Notes under the pieces: generated by a model | Told to the model about the DNA's origin: nothing | Databases searched by the model: none | What the model saw: only the letters and a program-made list of their open reading frames with translations | In this document: one piece after another, positions 1-9,800 of the stretch | Layout of the letters: each line of letters starts with the position of its first letter | Position numbering within the stretch: position 1 is the first letter of the stretch | Translations under genes and position numbers: made by a program | Source: Ontholestes murinus | Taxonomy: Eukaryota; Arthropoda; Insecta; Coleoptera; Staphylinidae | Length of the DNA: 64,000 bases | Direction of reading: 5' to 3' | Assembly: GCA_963969525.1 (NCBI GenBank) | Contig: OZ018393.1 | Location: 28,215,183 to 28,279,182, forward strand

Positions 1-355
1 GGAAGGGGATACATGTGGTGGCGACGAAGGCCTCGGCAGCCTAGCTTTTGAGACAAAGGATGGGATGAACATATTGAGGTGCTGAAACAGGCAGGCCGTC
101 GAGCTGGGCAGCAGTATAAAATATCTGGGGGTGATGATTCATCATGAAATGTCAGGGAAATGTTAAGGAGCCTCGGGAAGCAAACAGGAGACTCCTTGTG
201 GGCACAGGGCTCTCTGAATTGCAATACGCAGCCCCGGTGTAAGGAGATGCGCTCAAGTCCGTGGCTCGGGGGATGTAAGACGGTGTTGATAGTCGCAATA
301 GAGGTATTGGTATCGTTCCTTCTGCTGATATAATGGTAGCAACCAGGACCGTTAC
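1..355 (+). pseudogene. Non-LTR retrotransposon RT fragment (R1/I type)
   Basis: Plus-strand translation near 110-165 gives SSIKYLGVMIHHEMSGK, the conserved block after the polymerase palm of R1/I-type non-LTR reverse transcriptases. A little further on, in another frame, ELQYAAPV is followed by a stop, matching the usual YxAPVW block. Stops and frameshifts are frequent, so this is a dead remnant. It runs in from outside the window and ends abruptly near 355, where sequence of a different element on the other strand begins. The family group is fairly secure; the clade is not. Confidence 0.6.
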
Positions 356-360
356 ATACA

Positions 361-1170
361 GGGCCGCTCATTAAGTTTTCTATAGAATAAACCACAAGAG
401 AGGTTGACATCTTCACAACTAATGACATCAGACCAATTACATTTATAGATTCTGTCATACATTTCAATAAAATTAGCTTTTCTAAAGTTTAATTTTTGAA
501 CCGCGAAGATATGCTAAATATTTTTCTGTGATTCTACTATTAATTCTAAAGAAAAATATAAAACAGGATGATAATTATCAATCTTTACAATGGGAATAGT
601 ATATTCGAAACAACTTTTTATGTCATTAGAAGTTAAAATAAGATCGAGAATTTTATTATTACAGTTTTTAGTTTTATTGTGTTGTATTAAATTGTTTAAA
701 GATCAAAAATAGTTTAGTTCCGTTAGTTTTCTGTCACCGTTACACGATACATTAACAAAGTTCGGTAAATTAAAATCACCACAGATACAAACATGTGTAC
801 TCTGAGAGACGATTGAATCAAGTACATTGAAAAGCTTCATATACGTGTCTAACAATTTTGCAGGAGGAATATAAATACAAATAAAACAAATTACTCTATT
901 TTTCAAGCTGACATTCGCGGCCGTAATCTTACAATTAAAGTCTAAAGACAATTCAATAACATTACATTTATATTTGTTTCTAACCGCTATTAGAACTCCT
1001 CCTCGTCTTCGGTTTACTCTGTCGCATCTAAATACACGAAAATCATCGGTAAATAGTTCACTATTTTCTACACCATTGCGCAACCATGTTTCACTCAACA
1101 TAAAAACATCATAATCACTTATCGACACATTCATAAATAGTTTATTTGTTTTAGTTAATAAACCTCGCAC
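361..1170 (-). pseudogene. Non-LTR retrotransposon endonuclease domain (Jockey/CR1 group)
   Basis: The open frame at 703-1170 encodes an apurinic-like endonuclease domain. Visible blocks are DYDVFMLSETWL near residues 20-31, RRRGGVLIAV near 54-63, and HVCICGDFNLPNF near 126-138, which holds the GDFN catalytic motif. After the stop, the minus strand still reads like the C-terminal endonuclease (ILDLILTSN, DNYHPVLYF) down to about 365. ORF1 of the same element lies just upstream on this strand, giving the expected ORF1-ORF2 order. The RT half is missing because the element is cut at about 360. The family role is nicking target DNA to prime reverse transcription. Confidence 0.85.
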
Positions 1171-1223
1171 ATTTTGATAATATACTGAAAAATGTTTAGT
1201 CGTATGATCTTGTTGGGAATTCC

Positions 1224-1502
1224 TTAGTTTTCCGATAGTATACGAACTGATCCTCTGATATATTTGAGCTTGATATTACTTTCTCCAGCATCCTGTCTAA
1301 TTTTGAATTCTTTTTTAACGTCCCTTTCCTGTTGCAATTGAAGTGGTGTTCGGTCATTTTTTATGAAAACCCTTTTAAATGTCTCAGTATCCTTTAAGCG
1401 TCGAGAGTTCCGAAGCAGTTTATTAGCATCGTCACTATTGGCTAACTCAACCTTTAATATTCTAGGTTTATTAGCTATATTACTTCCAAGTCCAAGTTGC
1501 AA
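1224..1502 (-). pseudogene. Non-LTR retrotransposon ORF1 C-terminal region
   Basis: A 92-residue open frame with KPRILKVELANSDDANKLL, then RVFIKNDRTPLQLQQERDV. This is the pattern of the RNA-binding region in ORF1 proteins of CR1/Jockey-like elements, where a substitution-tolerant RRM-like strand is followed by a charged TPLQ-helix. It is truncated at its N-terminus where Penelope-like sequence starts (about 1503). It sits about 50 bases upstream of the endonuclease frame of the same element. Confidence 0.7.
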
Positions 1503-1680
1503 AGGCGTGATGTTAAAAGGCTGTTTACATCAAACGATATAAATTTGGAATTTGGTAGTCTGAGTGGTATTTGGTCTTAATGAATTTTTGATAACTCATA
1601 TAGTATCGGAGCCTTTGGGTTCACTAAAGTTAATTTTAGTCCATCTGTATCTCTTTTGTCAAAAAAACTGAATAAGATGA
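1503..1680 (-). pseudogene. Penelope-like element RT fragment, inverted 5' segment
   Basis: On the minus strand the translation gives APILYELSKIH followed closely by SKFISFDVNSLLTS. These match two hallmark PLE reverse-transcriptase blocks, the LYGLPKIHK block and the VSFDVTSLFTN block that carries the first catalytic Asp. The segment between them in an intact RT is missing. It abuts a plus-strand GIY-YIG fragment at about 1690, so the 5' and 3' parts of one PLE seem to lie head to head. Decayed, with in-frame stops. Confidence 0.6.
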
Positions 1681-1689
1681 AAATAATTT

Positions 1690-2030
1690 GAAAAAGCGGA
1701 ATTGACGTGTGAGGATTGTGGTGCAATATATTTAGGACAAACGGGTTCTGTTTAAAACAATATAAAAAAATATAGAGTTAATATATTAAAAGGTAAAAAA
1801 AAAATTAGTAAAGACTGGTTTTGTTAAACACTGCGTTACACCCAGTCACACTTATGGCGATAGTTTAGGTTTAGAAATTAGTAAAGCTTCAAAGGTAGGC
1901 AAAAAATGGTCAATGATAACGAAGACCTCTGAAATGATATTAAAATTACTTAATTATCTGCATTTACATAACCTATACATTGCCGTATTGTAGGTCATTC
2001 TTGGAAAGGCATTAAACCGAAATAAAGCAA
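1690..2030 (+). pseudogene. Penelope-like element GIY-YIG endonuclease fragment
   Basis: Plus-strand translation shows LTCEDCGAIYLGQTGS near 1703-1750, the CxxC...YIGQTGR core of the PLE GIY-YIG nuclease. After a gap comes KHCVTPSHTYGDSLGLEIS near 1830-1885, corresponding to the xKHxxxTGHxxxD part further along the domain. In-frame stops break it. This is the 3' part of the element whose RT part lies inverted just upstream. It ends where the long-TIR DNA transposon begins at 2033. Confidence 0.7.
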
Positions 2031-2032
2031 TA

Positions 2033-2649
2033 TACAGGGTGATTCATTAAGGGTGGCTACCGGCCTTATCTCGGAAACCGTAAAAAAAATCTTATCACAT
2101 AATCGGCCAAAAGAAAATGCGTAAAAACATTTTTAAATGCTTAGCTTTCCGCTAGGTGGCGCAAATTATCATTTACATAATTAATTTGCGTTTTTTACAA
2201 AATATTACCGTATTAAGGCTATTGAATATTATGAAAATTAGAAACTACTGTACTTGGTTTACAATTTTTGCTTAAGTCATTTTTTTCTATCACCTACAGT
2301 TAAGTGGTGGGGGAAGTATACTTTTGTTTACAGAAAATGGTCTGTAACTTCCGTATACCTTAACCGATTTTGACAAGCTTAGGCTCAATGGAAAGAGTAT
2401 TAGAAGTTGATTACAAAAATAAATAACATTAACACATTTAATCTATGGGCTGGCAACTAGAGGGCGTTATGTAACACTTAACCCTATTTATGTATTTTTC
2501 TCAGAAATATCAAATGGAATGATATAACTCGAAGCAGCTTACGAAAAAGAAAATGAAATTACATATTGTCATTCCAAAGATATTTAGATTTTTTAAATTT
2601 TCGTTGTTGTTTTTCGTTGTTTTTGAAGTGTTGGTTCACCCTGTAAGGT
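2033..2649 (+). repeat. Left terminal inverted repeat arm of copy 1
   Basis: The arm matches the reverse complement of 4272-4917 throughout. Shared landmarks include TTCCGCTAGGTGGCGCA, GGTGGGGGAAGTATAC and CTAGAGGGCGTTATGTAAC. It begins with TACAGGGTGA and ends with TTGGTTCACCCTGTAAG, so the arm is itself bounded by inverted CAGGGTGA termini. No coding potential seen. Confidence 0.92.
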
Positions 2650-3088
2650 GTAAATGAAAATATATGGCTTAAGTTACTTTTAGAAAAAATGTCAGGTAAA
2701 AGCAAATTAGAACAATATTTATTAGCATAATTAATGAAAAATAATAAAACTTATTACCCATAACAGAAATTTATAAAACGCTGAAATTTCTAAAAGCACC
2801 CATTATCTAGTTATTTTAGAAACTCAAAATGTTTCCCCTTATTTGCTGTACCTACACAAATTCAGTCCTTCTAGAGTGAAATTTTATCCTAGATTCCTTA
2901 AAATATCTTCAATGGTTTTATATGGATAAGCTGTAAAATTACAAGTACGTCAAACTATTTTCCTGGGCTATGTTGTAAAAGTAATCAAGTCACCTTTGGA
3001 AATGACATTTCTGTTTTGTGATTGTTTATTTATAATTTGTTGTTGCTGTCAAAGTTAATTTGAACGTTTAAAAAATCACTTTATTATA

Positions 3089-4136
3089 ATGCTTTATTTT
3101 TCAAATGAAGAAGCATATGATATGCTAGCAGTGTATTTTGAAAGTCTACAAAATGCAGTCATTGCTGAAAGAGAATATGGGTTAAGATTTCCTGAAAGAC
3201 GGCGTCATTCAAGAAAAGTTTTTAAAAGACTGGCAGAACGATTACGAAAAACTGGCAATGTTCAACCTGTTTCGGTAAGAAATAGGGTACGTAGAAGACA
3301 AAATGAAGAAAATGTTATTAACGTCTTGGCATACGTTAACGCTGAACCACGTGCAAGTATTAGGGAAATTGCAATAGATCTAGAATTAAATTATTCTTTG
3401 GTGAATAGAATACTAAAAGAACATAAAATGCATCCTTACCATGTTGTTTTACATCAAGAGTTAAAAGACATAGATTTTGATCGACGACTAGATTATTGCA
3501 ACTCGTTAAAAGGAATGTTAAATGATATTCAACAATTTCTATCTGCAATATTATGGACGGATGAGGCTACATTTTCAAGCTCTGGTAAAATTAACTTGCA
3601 CAACAGTCACTACTGGTCAGAAACAAATAAACAAATCCACACTGGCAGAGGGAAGTCAATTACCAAAATCGCTGGAGCATAAATGTGTGGTGTGGTATTT
3701 TAAATAGGAAGATAATAGGACCTTTTTTCTTTGAAGAAAAATTAACGGGCCAAAGGTACTTAGATTTTTTAACTAACGATTTGCCCATCCTCCTAGAAGA
3801 CGTTCCAATTCGTAACAGATTAGACAAGTGGTATCAACAAGATGGTTGCCCAGCACATTTTGCCGCAGGTGTCCGAAATTATTTAGATATTGTATTTTCA
3901 AATAAATGGATTGGAAGGGGAAGTATTTTTCCATGGCCAGCAAGGTCACCAGATCTTACGGTTTCAGATTTCTTTTTATGGGGTAGAATTAAAGATTTGG
4001 TTTTTAAAACACAAGGATTCGGCAAGCAGTAAGAGGTATTTCTGGTGCTGAAATTGAGGTCAGTGTCAATTCCACTATAGAAAGACTGAATTTGTGCATA
4101 GCAAATGATGGGAAACATTTTGAGTACCTAAAATAA
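3089..4136 (+). pseudogene. DD41D Tc1/mariner transposase, frameshifted
   Basis: Cut-and-paste transposase of the Tc1/mariner superfamily. The N-terminal about 110 residues are helix-turn-helix-like: a DUF4817-type start (MLYFSNEEAYDML), the SVRNRVRRRQNEEN linker, then ASIREIAIDLELNYSLVNRI. The first catalytic Asp is in AILWTDEATF (residue 158). A frameshift near 3630 ends the first frame at 3682. The next frame gives VWCGILNRKIIGPFFFEE, KWYQQDGCPAHF with the second Asp, and PWPARSPDLTVSDFFLWG with the third. The second and third Asp are separated by 41 residues. A second shift near 4020 leads to the C-terminus ANDGKHFEYLK. Start chosen at the ATG preceding the HTH. Non-functional as it stands. 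Confidence 0.9.
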
Positions 4137-4271
4137 CTAAGTAATAGGTGCAGTTATCAATTTTAGTTTTTTGTATTTTTTTTCATTAATTATGTTAATA
4201 AATATTGTGCCATCCGATTTAACTTGATATTTTTTTGAAATGTAACTGTAGCAGTATGTTTTCACTTACAA

Positions 4272-4917
4272 CTTACAGGGTGAACCAACACAACAACGAA
4301 AATTTAAAAAATCTAAATATCTTTGGAATGACAAGAGATATCAGTTTGCGGTTTTGATGAAACAATATGTAATTTCATTTTCTTTTTTGTAAGCTGCTTC
4401 GAGTTATATCATTCCATTTGATATTTCTGAGAAAAATACATAAATAGGGTTAAGTGTTACATAACGCCCTCTAGTTGCCAGCGCATAGATTAAATGTGTT
4501 AATGTTATTTATTTTTGTAATCAACTTCTAATACTCTTTCCATTGAGCCTAAGCTTGTCAAAATCGGTTAAGGTATACGAAAGTTACAGACCATTTTCTG
4601 TAAACAAAAGTATACTTCCCCCACCACTTAACTGTAGGTGATAGAAAAAAAATGACTTAAGCAAAAATTATAAAACAAGTACAGTAGTTTCTAATTTTGA
4701 TAATTTTCAATAGCCTTAATGCGGTAATATTTTGTAAAAAACGCAAATTAATTATGCAAATGACAAAATGCGCCACCTAGCGGAAAGCTACGCATTTAAA
4801 AATATTTTAACGCATCTGCTTTTGGCCGATTATGTCATTAGAATTTTTTTCCCCAAATTTTAGTAAATACGGTTTCCGAGATTCGGCCAGTGGCCACCCT
4901 TAATGAATCACCCTTTA
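4272..4917 (-). repeat. Right terminal inverted repeat arm of copy 1
   Basis: Inverted copy of the left arm. It is about 30 bases longer because of an insertion near 4330-4365 (GAGATATCAGTTTGCGG region) absent from the left arm. Its inner edge reads CTTACAGGGTGAACCAAC and its outer edge TCACCCTTTA, followed by TA. Substitutions between the arms show that they have diverged since insertion. Confidence 0.92.
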
Positions 4918-4919
4918 TA

Positions 4920-5950
4920 AGTGAAACAAACTAAGTAAATCTTAATTATAAACCTCATATGTTTTGGTATGTAATGAATACATATGTAACTATTGAATTG
5001 TTTGAATCCCTTGTCTGTGTGCTTAAACTTGTAATTTACTAATCTGGCATCAACTTTTTGAAATGAAAAAAAAATGTTGTAGAGTAAATTAAGAATAAAA
5101 GGGAGCTAATTACTTAATGAGATTAAGTGAAAAAGGTCTATATTTTAATAATACTCTAAATTATGGTGTACACGTACACCAGGATTTTTTTAAAGCAAAA
5201 AACTATGTATAAGTATATCAACACTTTTAATAATACTAAGGCGTTCTTAAGATTATTGAAGCAAGCTACTAATCTTTTATCGCAACAATAATTTAAGACA
5301 AGTTGGTCACTTATCAACTTTTTCCTTGGGGTAATTCTATTTAAAAATTATAATATAAATTACGCAAATTAAAAATATTGCTAAATTAAAATCATTGATA
5401 TAAACTCCAAATTAAAAAAAATTATACGCATTCTGTGCAAGAATACGTTACCAAATAGAAGGTGCAGTAATTATAAACAAACTTATTAAGCCATATAAGT
5501 TTAAATATTTCACCACGTATCAATTATGAATACTTCTAAAATTTTCAATATTTTTAATATGAAATTGTAGGTGGTGGGTATATTTCGAATATTTAAGTAA
5601 TTGCATAACTGATACTATCCATTGTAAAGGTTTAATGTCAATTATGTGGATAAATATTATGTGTACTATTCAATTCAAGATTGTTAAATAATATATATTA
5701 GTAATATTACTATACGTAAATATTACAATATATCGAGTTTCATTAACATAAAAAATAAAGCTACCTTTATTATAAGATATCTACGATAGTTACCGGATAA
5801 TTTTCAATCGTACGTTTTTTGATCTCTTAATAATGTTTGATATATTGTAATTTACCTATTAATTATTTTCATCATATTAATCCCTATATATAATTTTTTT
5901 TATAAAAAATATTAAGATATCCAAGTAAAACCTGTGAAATGATTTTATTT
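4920..5950. other. AT-rich intergenic DNA without recognisable genes
   Basis: I see no coding region, repeat boundary or RNA gene. The sequence is AT-rich with short homopolymer runs. The open frames overlapping its right edge are short and have no recognisable motif. Confidence 0.6.
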
Positions 5951-6440
5951 CCTCTGAGATGCAGATCCGAGAGCATTTAGAGCAAATTAAAAAATACTTA
6001 CAGGAGCAGTCATCACTGTTAATGGAGGAGTCATACGGCTTTTTCGTTTCCCTCACTCTTTTTCCTTCAGTTTTTCTGCACATAGCTGCCAGATCTCTGC
6101 AGCCGTATAACCACATCAAGGGGTGTCTTTTAAATCCCAAGGATTTCCGCTTAATTGAGACGAACGGAAAAACGCCGCAAATAATTGAGTGCATAATTCC
6201 ACGACATAACGGCCGTACATTTTTTGCGCAATTAAAAGTTAATTTTCCGTTTAACTAAATTTGAATTTCTGTCGAAATGAAAACTCGTCATAAAACGTAC
6301 GAGTCCCGTGATGAATTTCCATTGGCCCCCGCCATCTAATCAATTCGTACTGTGCACATCGTAATTTGTCAATGTCATCTCATTTCATCCAAACCACTGT
6401 ATATTCATTACTTTTATCCCAAGTTTTGGCCAGATCGTTA
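5950..6440. other. GC-richer unique island of unknown role
   Basis: Base composition rises clearly above the flanks, and the sequence has few simple runs and no transposon signature. It contains an imperfect inverted pair, GTCATACGGC near 6029 and GCCGTATAAC near 6102. Two overlapping frames (99 aa plus strand, 105 aa minus strand) show no known motif and probably arise by chance. It could be a non-coding element of a distant gene or an ancient unrecognised repeat. Confidence 0.3.
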
Positions 6441-7015
6441 TGACATTCAGCTGGGCTGCTTTTAATCAGTGCAGGTTTTTTTCAATTTGTATTTTATATT
6501 TTGCGTATTGCATGTGCGAGTAATCAGAGTTTGAATGCCACAAAAATCTGTCAGTTGTATGAAACCTTTAAAGTATTAATGTATTAAAAAGTTAGTTTAA
6601 ATTGGTTTAAACAACATAATATAGTAAAACTACAAGTTACAAATTTCATATAATTTGTTTTATTTGTGTTAATTTCAATTATTACTCATATGTTCGTAAA
6701 ATGGATATATACATTCATAACTTTATTCATTAAATTTATATATTAAAATCACACTTTAATCAAACAGTAATTAAACTTCAAGTTAACCTGATTTATATAG
6801 GGCGTTTCAAACTTATAGAAAACTTTTTACATGGTTATTTTGTACTTTAAGGGTTAATATTTAGAAATATTATTGTTTTCATTATTATTAGTAACAAAAG
6901 TAATGTAATCGACTTTCCTTTTTTTAGATTTTAACGGCAGTTTACATTTTAAGGAATCCTAATGTTTTATTCAACTATAATATAATTTGTATATATTCTG
7001 CACATGTCATATCCT
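6440..7015. other. AT-rich DNA, nothing recognised
   Basis: No open frame of note and no repeat signature. Probably degraded intergenic sequence. Confidence 0.55.
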
Positions 7016-7019
7016 AACT

Positions 7020-7200
7020 TCATAACTGGTGGCTTTCTTTATTTTCTTGAACATTATAAATACTCACATAAACCGCACTGTCAATACTCGCGAGTCGTAA
7101 CTTCGCACACAGAAAACTGAAATACAACGAAACATGTTAGCATACATCCGGCAGTTACTCGTGAGGGCTCCGCACCGTGCAAATGGGTACTACTTTCTTA
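7020..7200 (-). mobile_element. Mariner 5' leader fragment
   Basis: The minus strand carries GCCGGATGTATGCTAACATG, ATTTCAGTTTTCTGTGTGCG and TGTTCAAGAAAATAAAGAAA in this order. The same order appears in the mariner remnant at 23640-23790 (GCCGGATGTAAACTAACATG and so on), where transposase sequence follows. Here the sequence stops just after the region that should hold the first transposase codons. It is therefore a 5' untranslated scrap of the same mariner lineage. Confidence 0.6.
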
Positions 7201-7267
7201 CTGTCCATCGTAATTATTAATTAAATGTTTAATTAAATATCTGTCAAGACCATCACTGCTGACCGTA

Positions 7268-7557
7268 AGTACAGAAAGTGTGCAGGAAAGCCTAAGACAG
7301 ATTATTTCTTGCCTACAAAGGCTTACAAATCATTTGGCATCCAGAAATATTCCGAATGTTGGGCCGTTGACATTATTAGTTCATACTTCTTCAAAATCGA
7401 CGTTGATAAAGGTGCTATTATCAACCAAGACACAACACTACGCCACTGCCACACAGAATACGCCAATAGCCATTTGAATGAATTATTTAGGGATATGGTT
7501 AAGTCTCATGTTCTACGAATTACCGATAGGTCTTTTATAGGATTGCTTCTTTTCTAA
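7268..7557 (+). other. Unidentified 82-residue open frame
   Basis: The frame reads MPTKAYKSFGIQKYSECWAV..., with a mixed amino-acid composition more protein-like than most chance frames in this AT-rich DNA, but no motif I recognise. An alternative frame of 65 residues overlaps it. It may be an exon-like piece of an unidentified element. It lies between a mariner scrap and a pogo/Tigger pseudogene and need not belong to either. Confidence 0.2.
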
Positions 7558-7559
7558 GT

Positions 7560-7930
7560 GTAGACTTCTTGTAAGGTTTTTTTAAAGTTGTCAATCCTTA
7601 CTAATAAGGTACAATTGACCAATGCCTTTAAATTTAATATAAATAAAGCATCGTTTATTGTTTGATTTGAACATCGCATCATCACGCATAACCCTACAAA
7701 CATCCATTAGCAGGACAATAAAGATATCTCTTACTATATTAACTCTATATGGTTAAGGTAACATAACTAATTTGTAATCGATACTTGTTCTGGTACTCTC
7801 TTGATGGAACCAAATTTTCAAATTGGGAGAAGTCAACATAACAAGAGTTTGATTTCTCCCAATAACTAATTTGAGAAATTAATTAGCAAATTGGCAAGTA
7901 AAAATACTACCGCGTGTATTTTATGTTCAC
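7560..7930. other. Stretch without recognisable gene
   Basis: Mostly AT-rich. It may include the 5' part of the pogo/Tigger element that follows, but I could not find its terminal inverted repeat. Confidence 0.4.
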
Positions 7931-7934
7931 TTAA

Positions 7935-9315
7935 CGGAAAGGATTAAATAAGAATTTCAAATTTGGAAGGCCTAACGATATAACTGAAAACATGGAGGAA
8001 TTGGTTGCGTACATTCTCAATTTAGGATCAAGCTTTTTGGGATTACTGCAACTGATCTAAGAAGAATGGCTTATCAGTTGGTGGAATAATTTAAATTACC
8101 ACACCGTTTTAATAAAGAAAAAGATATTGCATGGAAGAAGTGGTACTATAAATTTATGAAGGATTATCCTTGTTTATCTTTACGTACTCCAGAAGCAACA
8201 CAAATGGCCAGGGCCAGGGCTTTCAATAAAGAAAGTGTTTATGGATTCTTGGATAAATATGGATTATTCACCATCCAAAATAATTGCTCAGAAAGGCAAA
8301 CATCATGTTGATACAATTACAATTACCACTACATGTGTATACTGTATGAAAGCTGGAGGTGAATACATACCTCCTATATAAGGTACTTTATATATATTGG
8401 AATTTCACCATGTACCAGCCTCGTCAATTCAATACATACCTCCTATGTTAATATTTAAAAGCATGCGGATGAACGATTCCTTAAAGAAAGGAGCACCACC
8501 GGGTACTGCATTTGGATGCTCTAAAAACGGGTGGATAAAGTTAGAACTTTTTGTTCAATAGTTGGAACATTTAACAAGTGTATAAATTTGGAGAATAGTA
8601 ACAATGAGCAAATACTTCTTCTTTTGGATGGACACACTACCCATACAAAAAATATTGAAGCCATTGAAAACCCATCATCTTCAATCTTTGGATAGATCTT
8701 TTTTTAAATCTCTAAAAACCAATTATAACGAAGCTTCAATCTCTTGGTTAACACAATTAAACAAACTGCTATGTCAGAACTATTTGGAATTGCATATTGA
8801 AAATCAGTTCGTATGAATATTGCTTGAATGGTTTCAAATCTACCGGTATTTGGCCATGCAACAAGCATGGATTTGATGACGATATTTACGCTTCTACAGT
8901 AATGATTGAAGACTCTTTACGCACTATTCTATTGGACATCAATAATTAAGAAATAAAACTGCAATTAAATATTTCATCTCCGATTCCTATAATAATCTAA
9001 AGCAAAAGGTTCCATAGATGCACTATCTTGTCAGTCGAAGTTACGTTCACGCCTAGAAAATTAAAATAAATAAAATAAAAAAATAAAAAATACGGCAAAT
9101 AGAAGAAGAAATACAGTAATTAATAAAAAAAGAATTGGCATTAAAAATTTAAAACAAGAAAAGGGATTGATTTTGTTTTATTTGTGGAGGAGATTGGACG
9201 GAAAACATGATTGAAATGCAAATGCTTGAAATGCAAATCTTGGGTGCACGATGTTTGCGCTGGATGAAGAAGGGAACAAAGAGATTTGTATGTAATGATT
9301 GTACTAATTAAATGC
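7935..9315 (+). pseudogene. Pogo/Tigger-type DDE_1 transposase pseudogene
   Basis: A degenerate plus-strand copy of the insect pogo/Tigger transposase, read across three frames. Blocks in order: MEELVAYILNLG; LPHRFNKEKDIAWKKWYYKF with PCLSLRTPEATQMARARAFN (CENP-B-type HTH end, near 8090-8240); IAQKGKHHVDTITIT near 8280; GAPPGTAFGCSKNGW near 8495; LLLLDGHTTHTKNIEAIE near 8615-8665 with the second catalytic Asp; SLDRSFFKSLKTNYNEASIS near 8685; GFKSTGIWPCN near 8830. Near 9180-9305 a C-terminal Cys-rich finger appears (FICGGDW...FVCNDC). Many stops and frameshifts, plus a 53-base insertion at 8378-8430. No intact product. Confidence 0.85.
8362..8446 (+). repeat. 53-base insertion flanked by a 16-base direct repeat
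   Basis: The 16-mer AATACATACCTCCTAT occurs at 8362-8377 and again at 8431-8446, inside the pogo/Tigger coding frame (translating as YIPP both times). The 53 bases between do not fit the transposase. They end with CCTCGTCAATTC, resembling CCTCGTTAATTC near 22830. This has the form of a tiny insertion with target-site duplication. Confidence 0.6.
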
Positions 9316-9375
9316 ATCTGTAAAAATATGAATAAATATTACATTTTAATATTATCTTTGATTAATTGAACTCTA

Positions 9376-9604
9376 GGTACGACTTAGGATATAGGTGGTA
9401 CGACTTAAGAAACAAGTTGACTTAGTTGTACCGATGTAAGTTTTTAAAGATTTAATTTTTTACGTGAAAACATATATAAATTTTCTAGTTTCGTTGTAAC
9501 ATATAATAGCAATATAAAGAAAGGTCTGAATAACACATTTCATTTCTATTTATTTGATAAAGCCTATGTTTTATACAGTTCTTTTCATAGAGGGTACGAC
9601 TGAG
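9376..9604 (+). repeat. Subterminal GGTACGACT repeats after pogo/Tigger pseudogene
   Basis: GGTACGACTTAG (9376-9387), GGTACGACTTAA (9397-9408) and GGTACGACTGAG (9593-9604) are direct copies. CTTAGTTGTACC at 9422-9433 is an inverted relative. They lie just downstream of the transposase remnant, where transposase-binding subterminal repeats would be expected. I found no matching motif upstream, so the element boundary is unproven. Confidence 0.4.
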
Positions 9605-9669
9605 CAACCTCACACTTATAGATAATAAAAAAATACATAAAATACACAAATAATTACACTAAATAAATT

Positions 9670-9800
9670 ACCTAATAATTTCAAATTACGAAAACATTTC
9701 GTGAGTCTACAACAACGAGTCATACTAAGACTACAAAACAAATTACTTGTTGTAACAACTACCTATTTGGCTATTCAAATTAGTGTTGCTTTGATTCTGT
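9670..9800 (+). repeat. Dispersed repeat of unknown family, copy A
   Basis: ACGAAAACATTTCGT at 9688-9702 (an ACGAAA/TTTCGT inverted pair), then TGAGTCTACAACAACGAGTC, ATACTAAGACTACAAAA and a tail ending near TAGTGTTGCTTT. Closely similar sequence is found near 22273 and, in shorter form, near 35187 and (inverted) 36481. No coding capacity seen. Confidence 0.65.

Larger units (their letters stand above)
2033..4917 (+). mobile_element. Tc1/mariner-superfamily element with very long TIRs, copy 1
   Basis: A complete but inactive DNA transposon. Both ends carry TACAGGGTGATTCATTAAGG or its near-perfect complement (TAAAGGGTGA at the right end). TA dinucleotides flank both sides at 2031-2032 and 4918-4919, as expected for the TA target duplication of this superfamily. 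Inverted repeats are about 617 bases on the left and 647 on the right. About 1.6 kb of interior holds one transposase gene broken by frameshifts. Copies 2 and 3 in this window have the same layout but different sequence. Confidence 0.9.

Noticed and set aside
5877..6258. Host gene encoded by the 99-aa plus or 105-aa minus frame
   Set aside because: The two frames overlap almost completely, neither has a motif, and the island may simply be non-coding.
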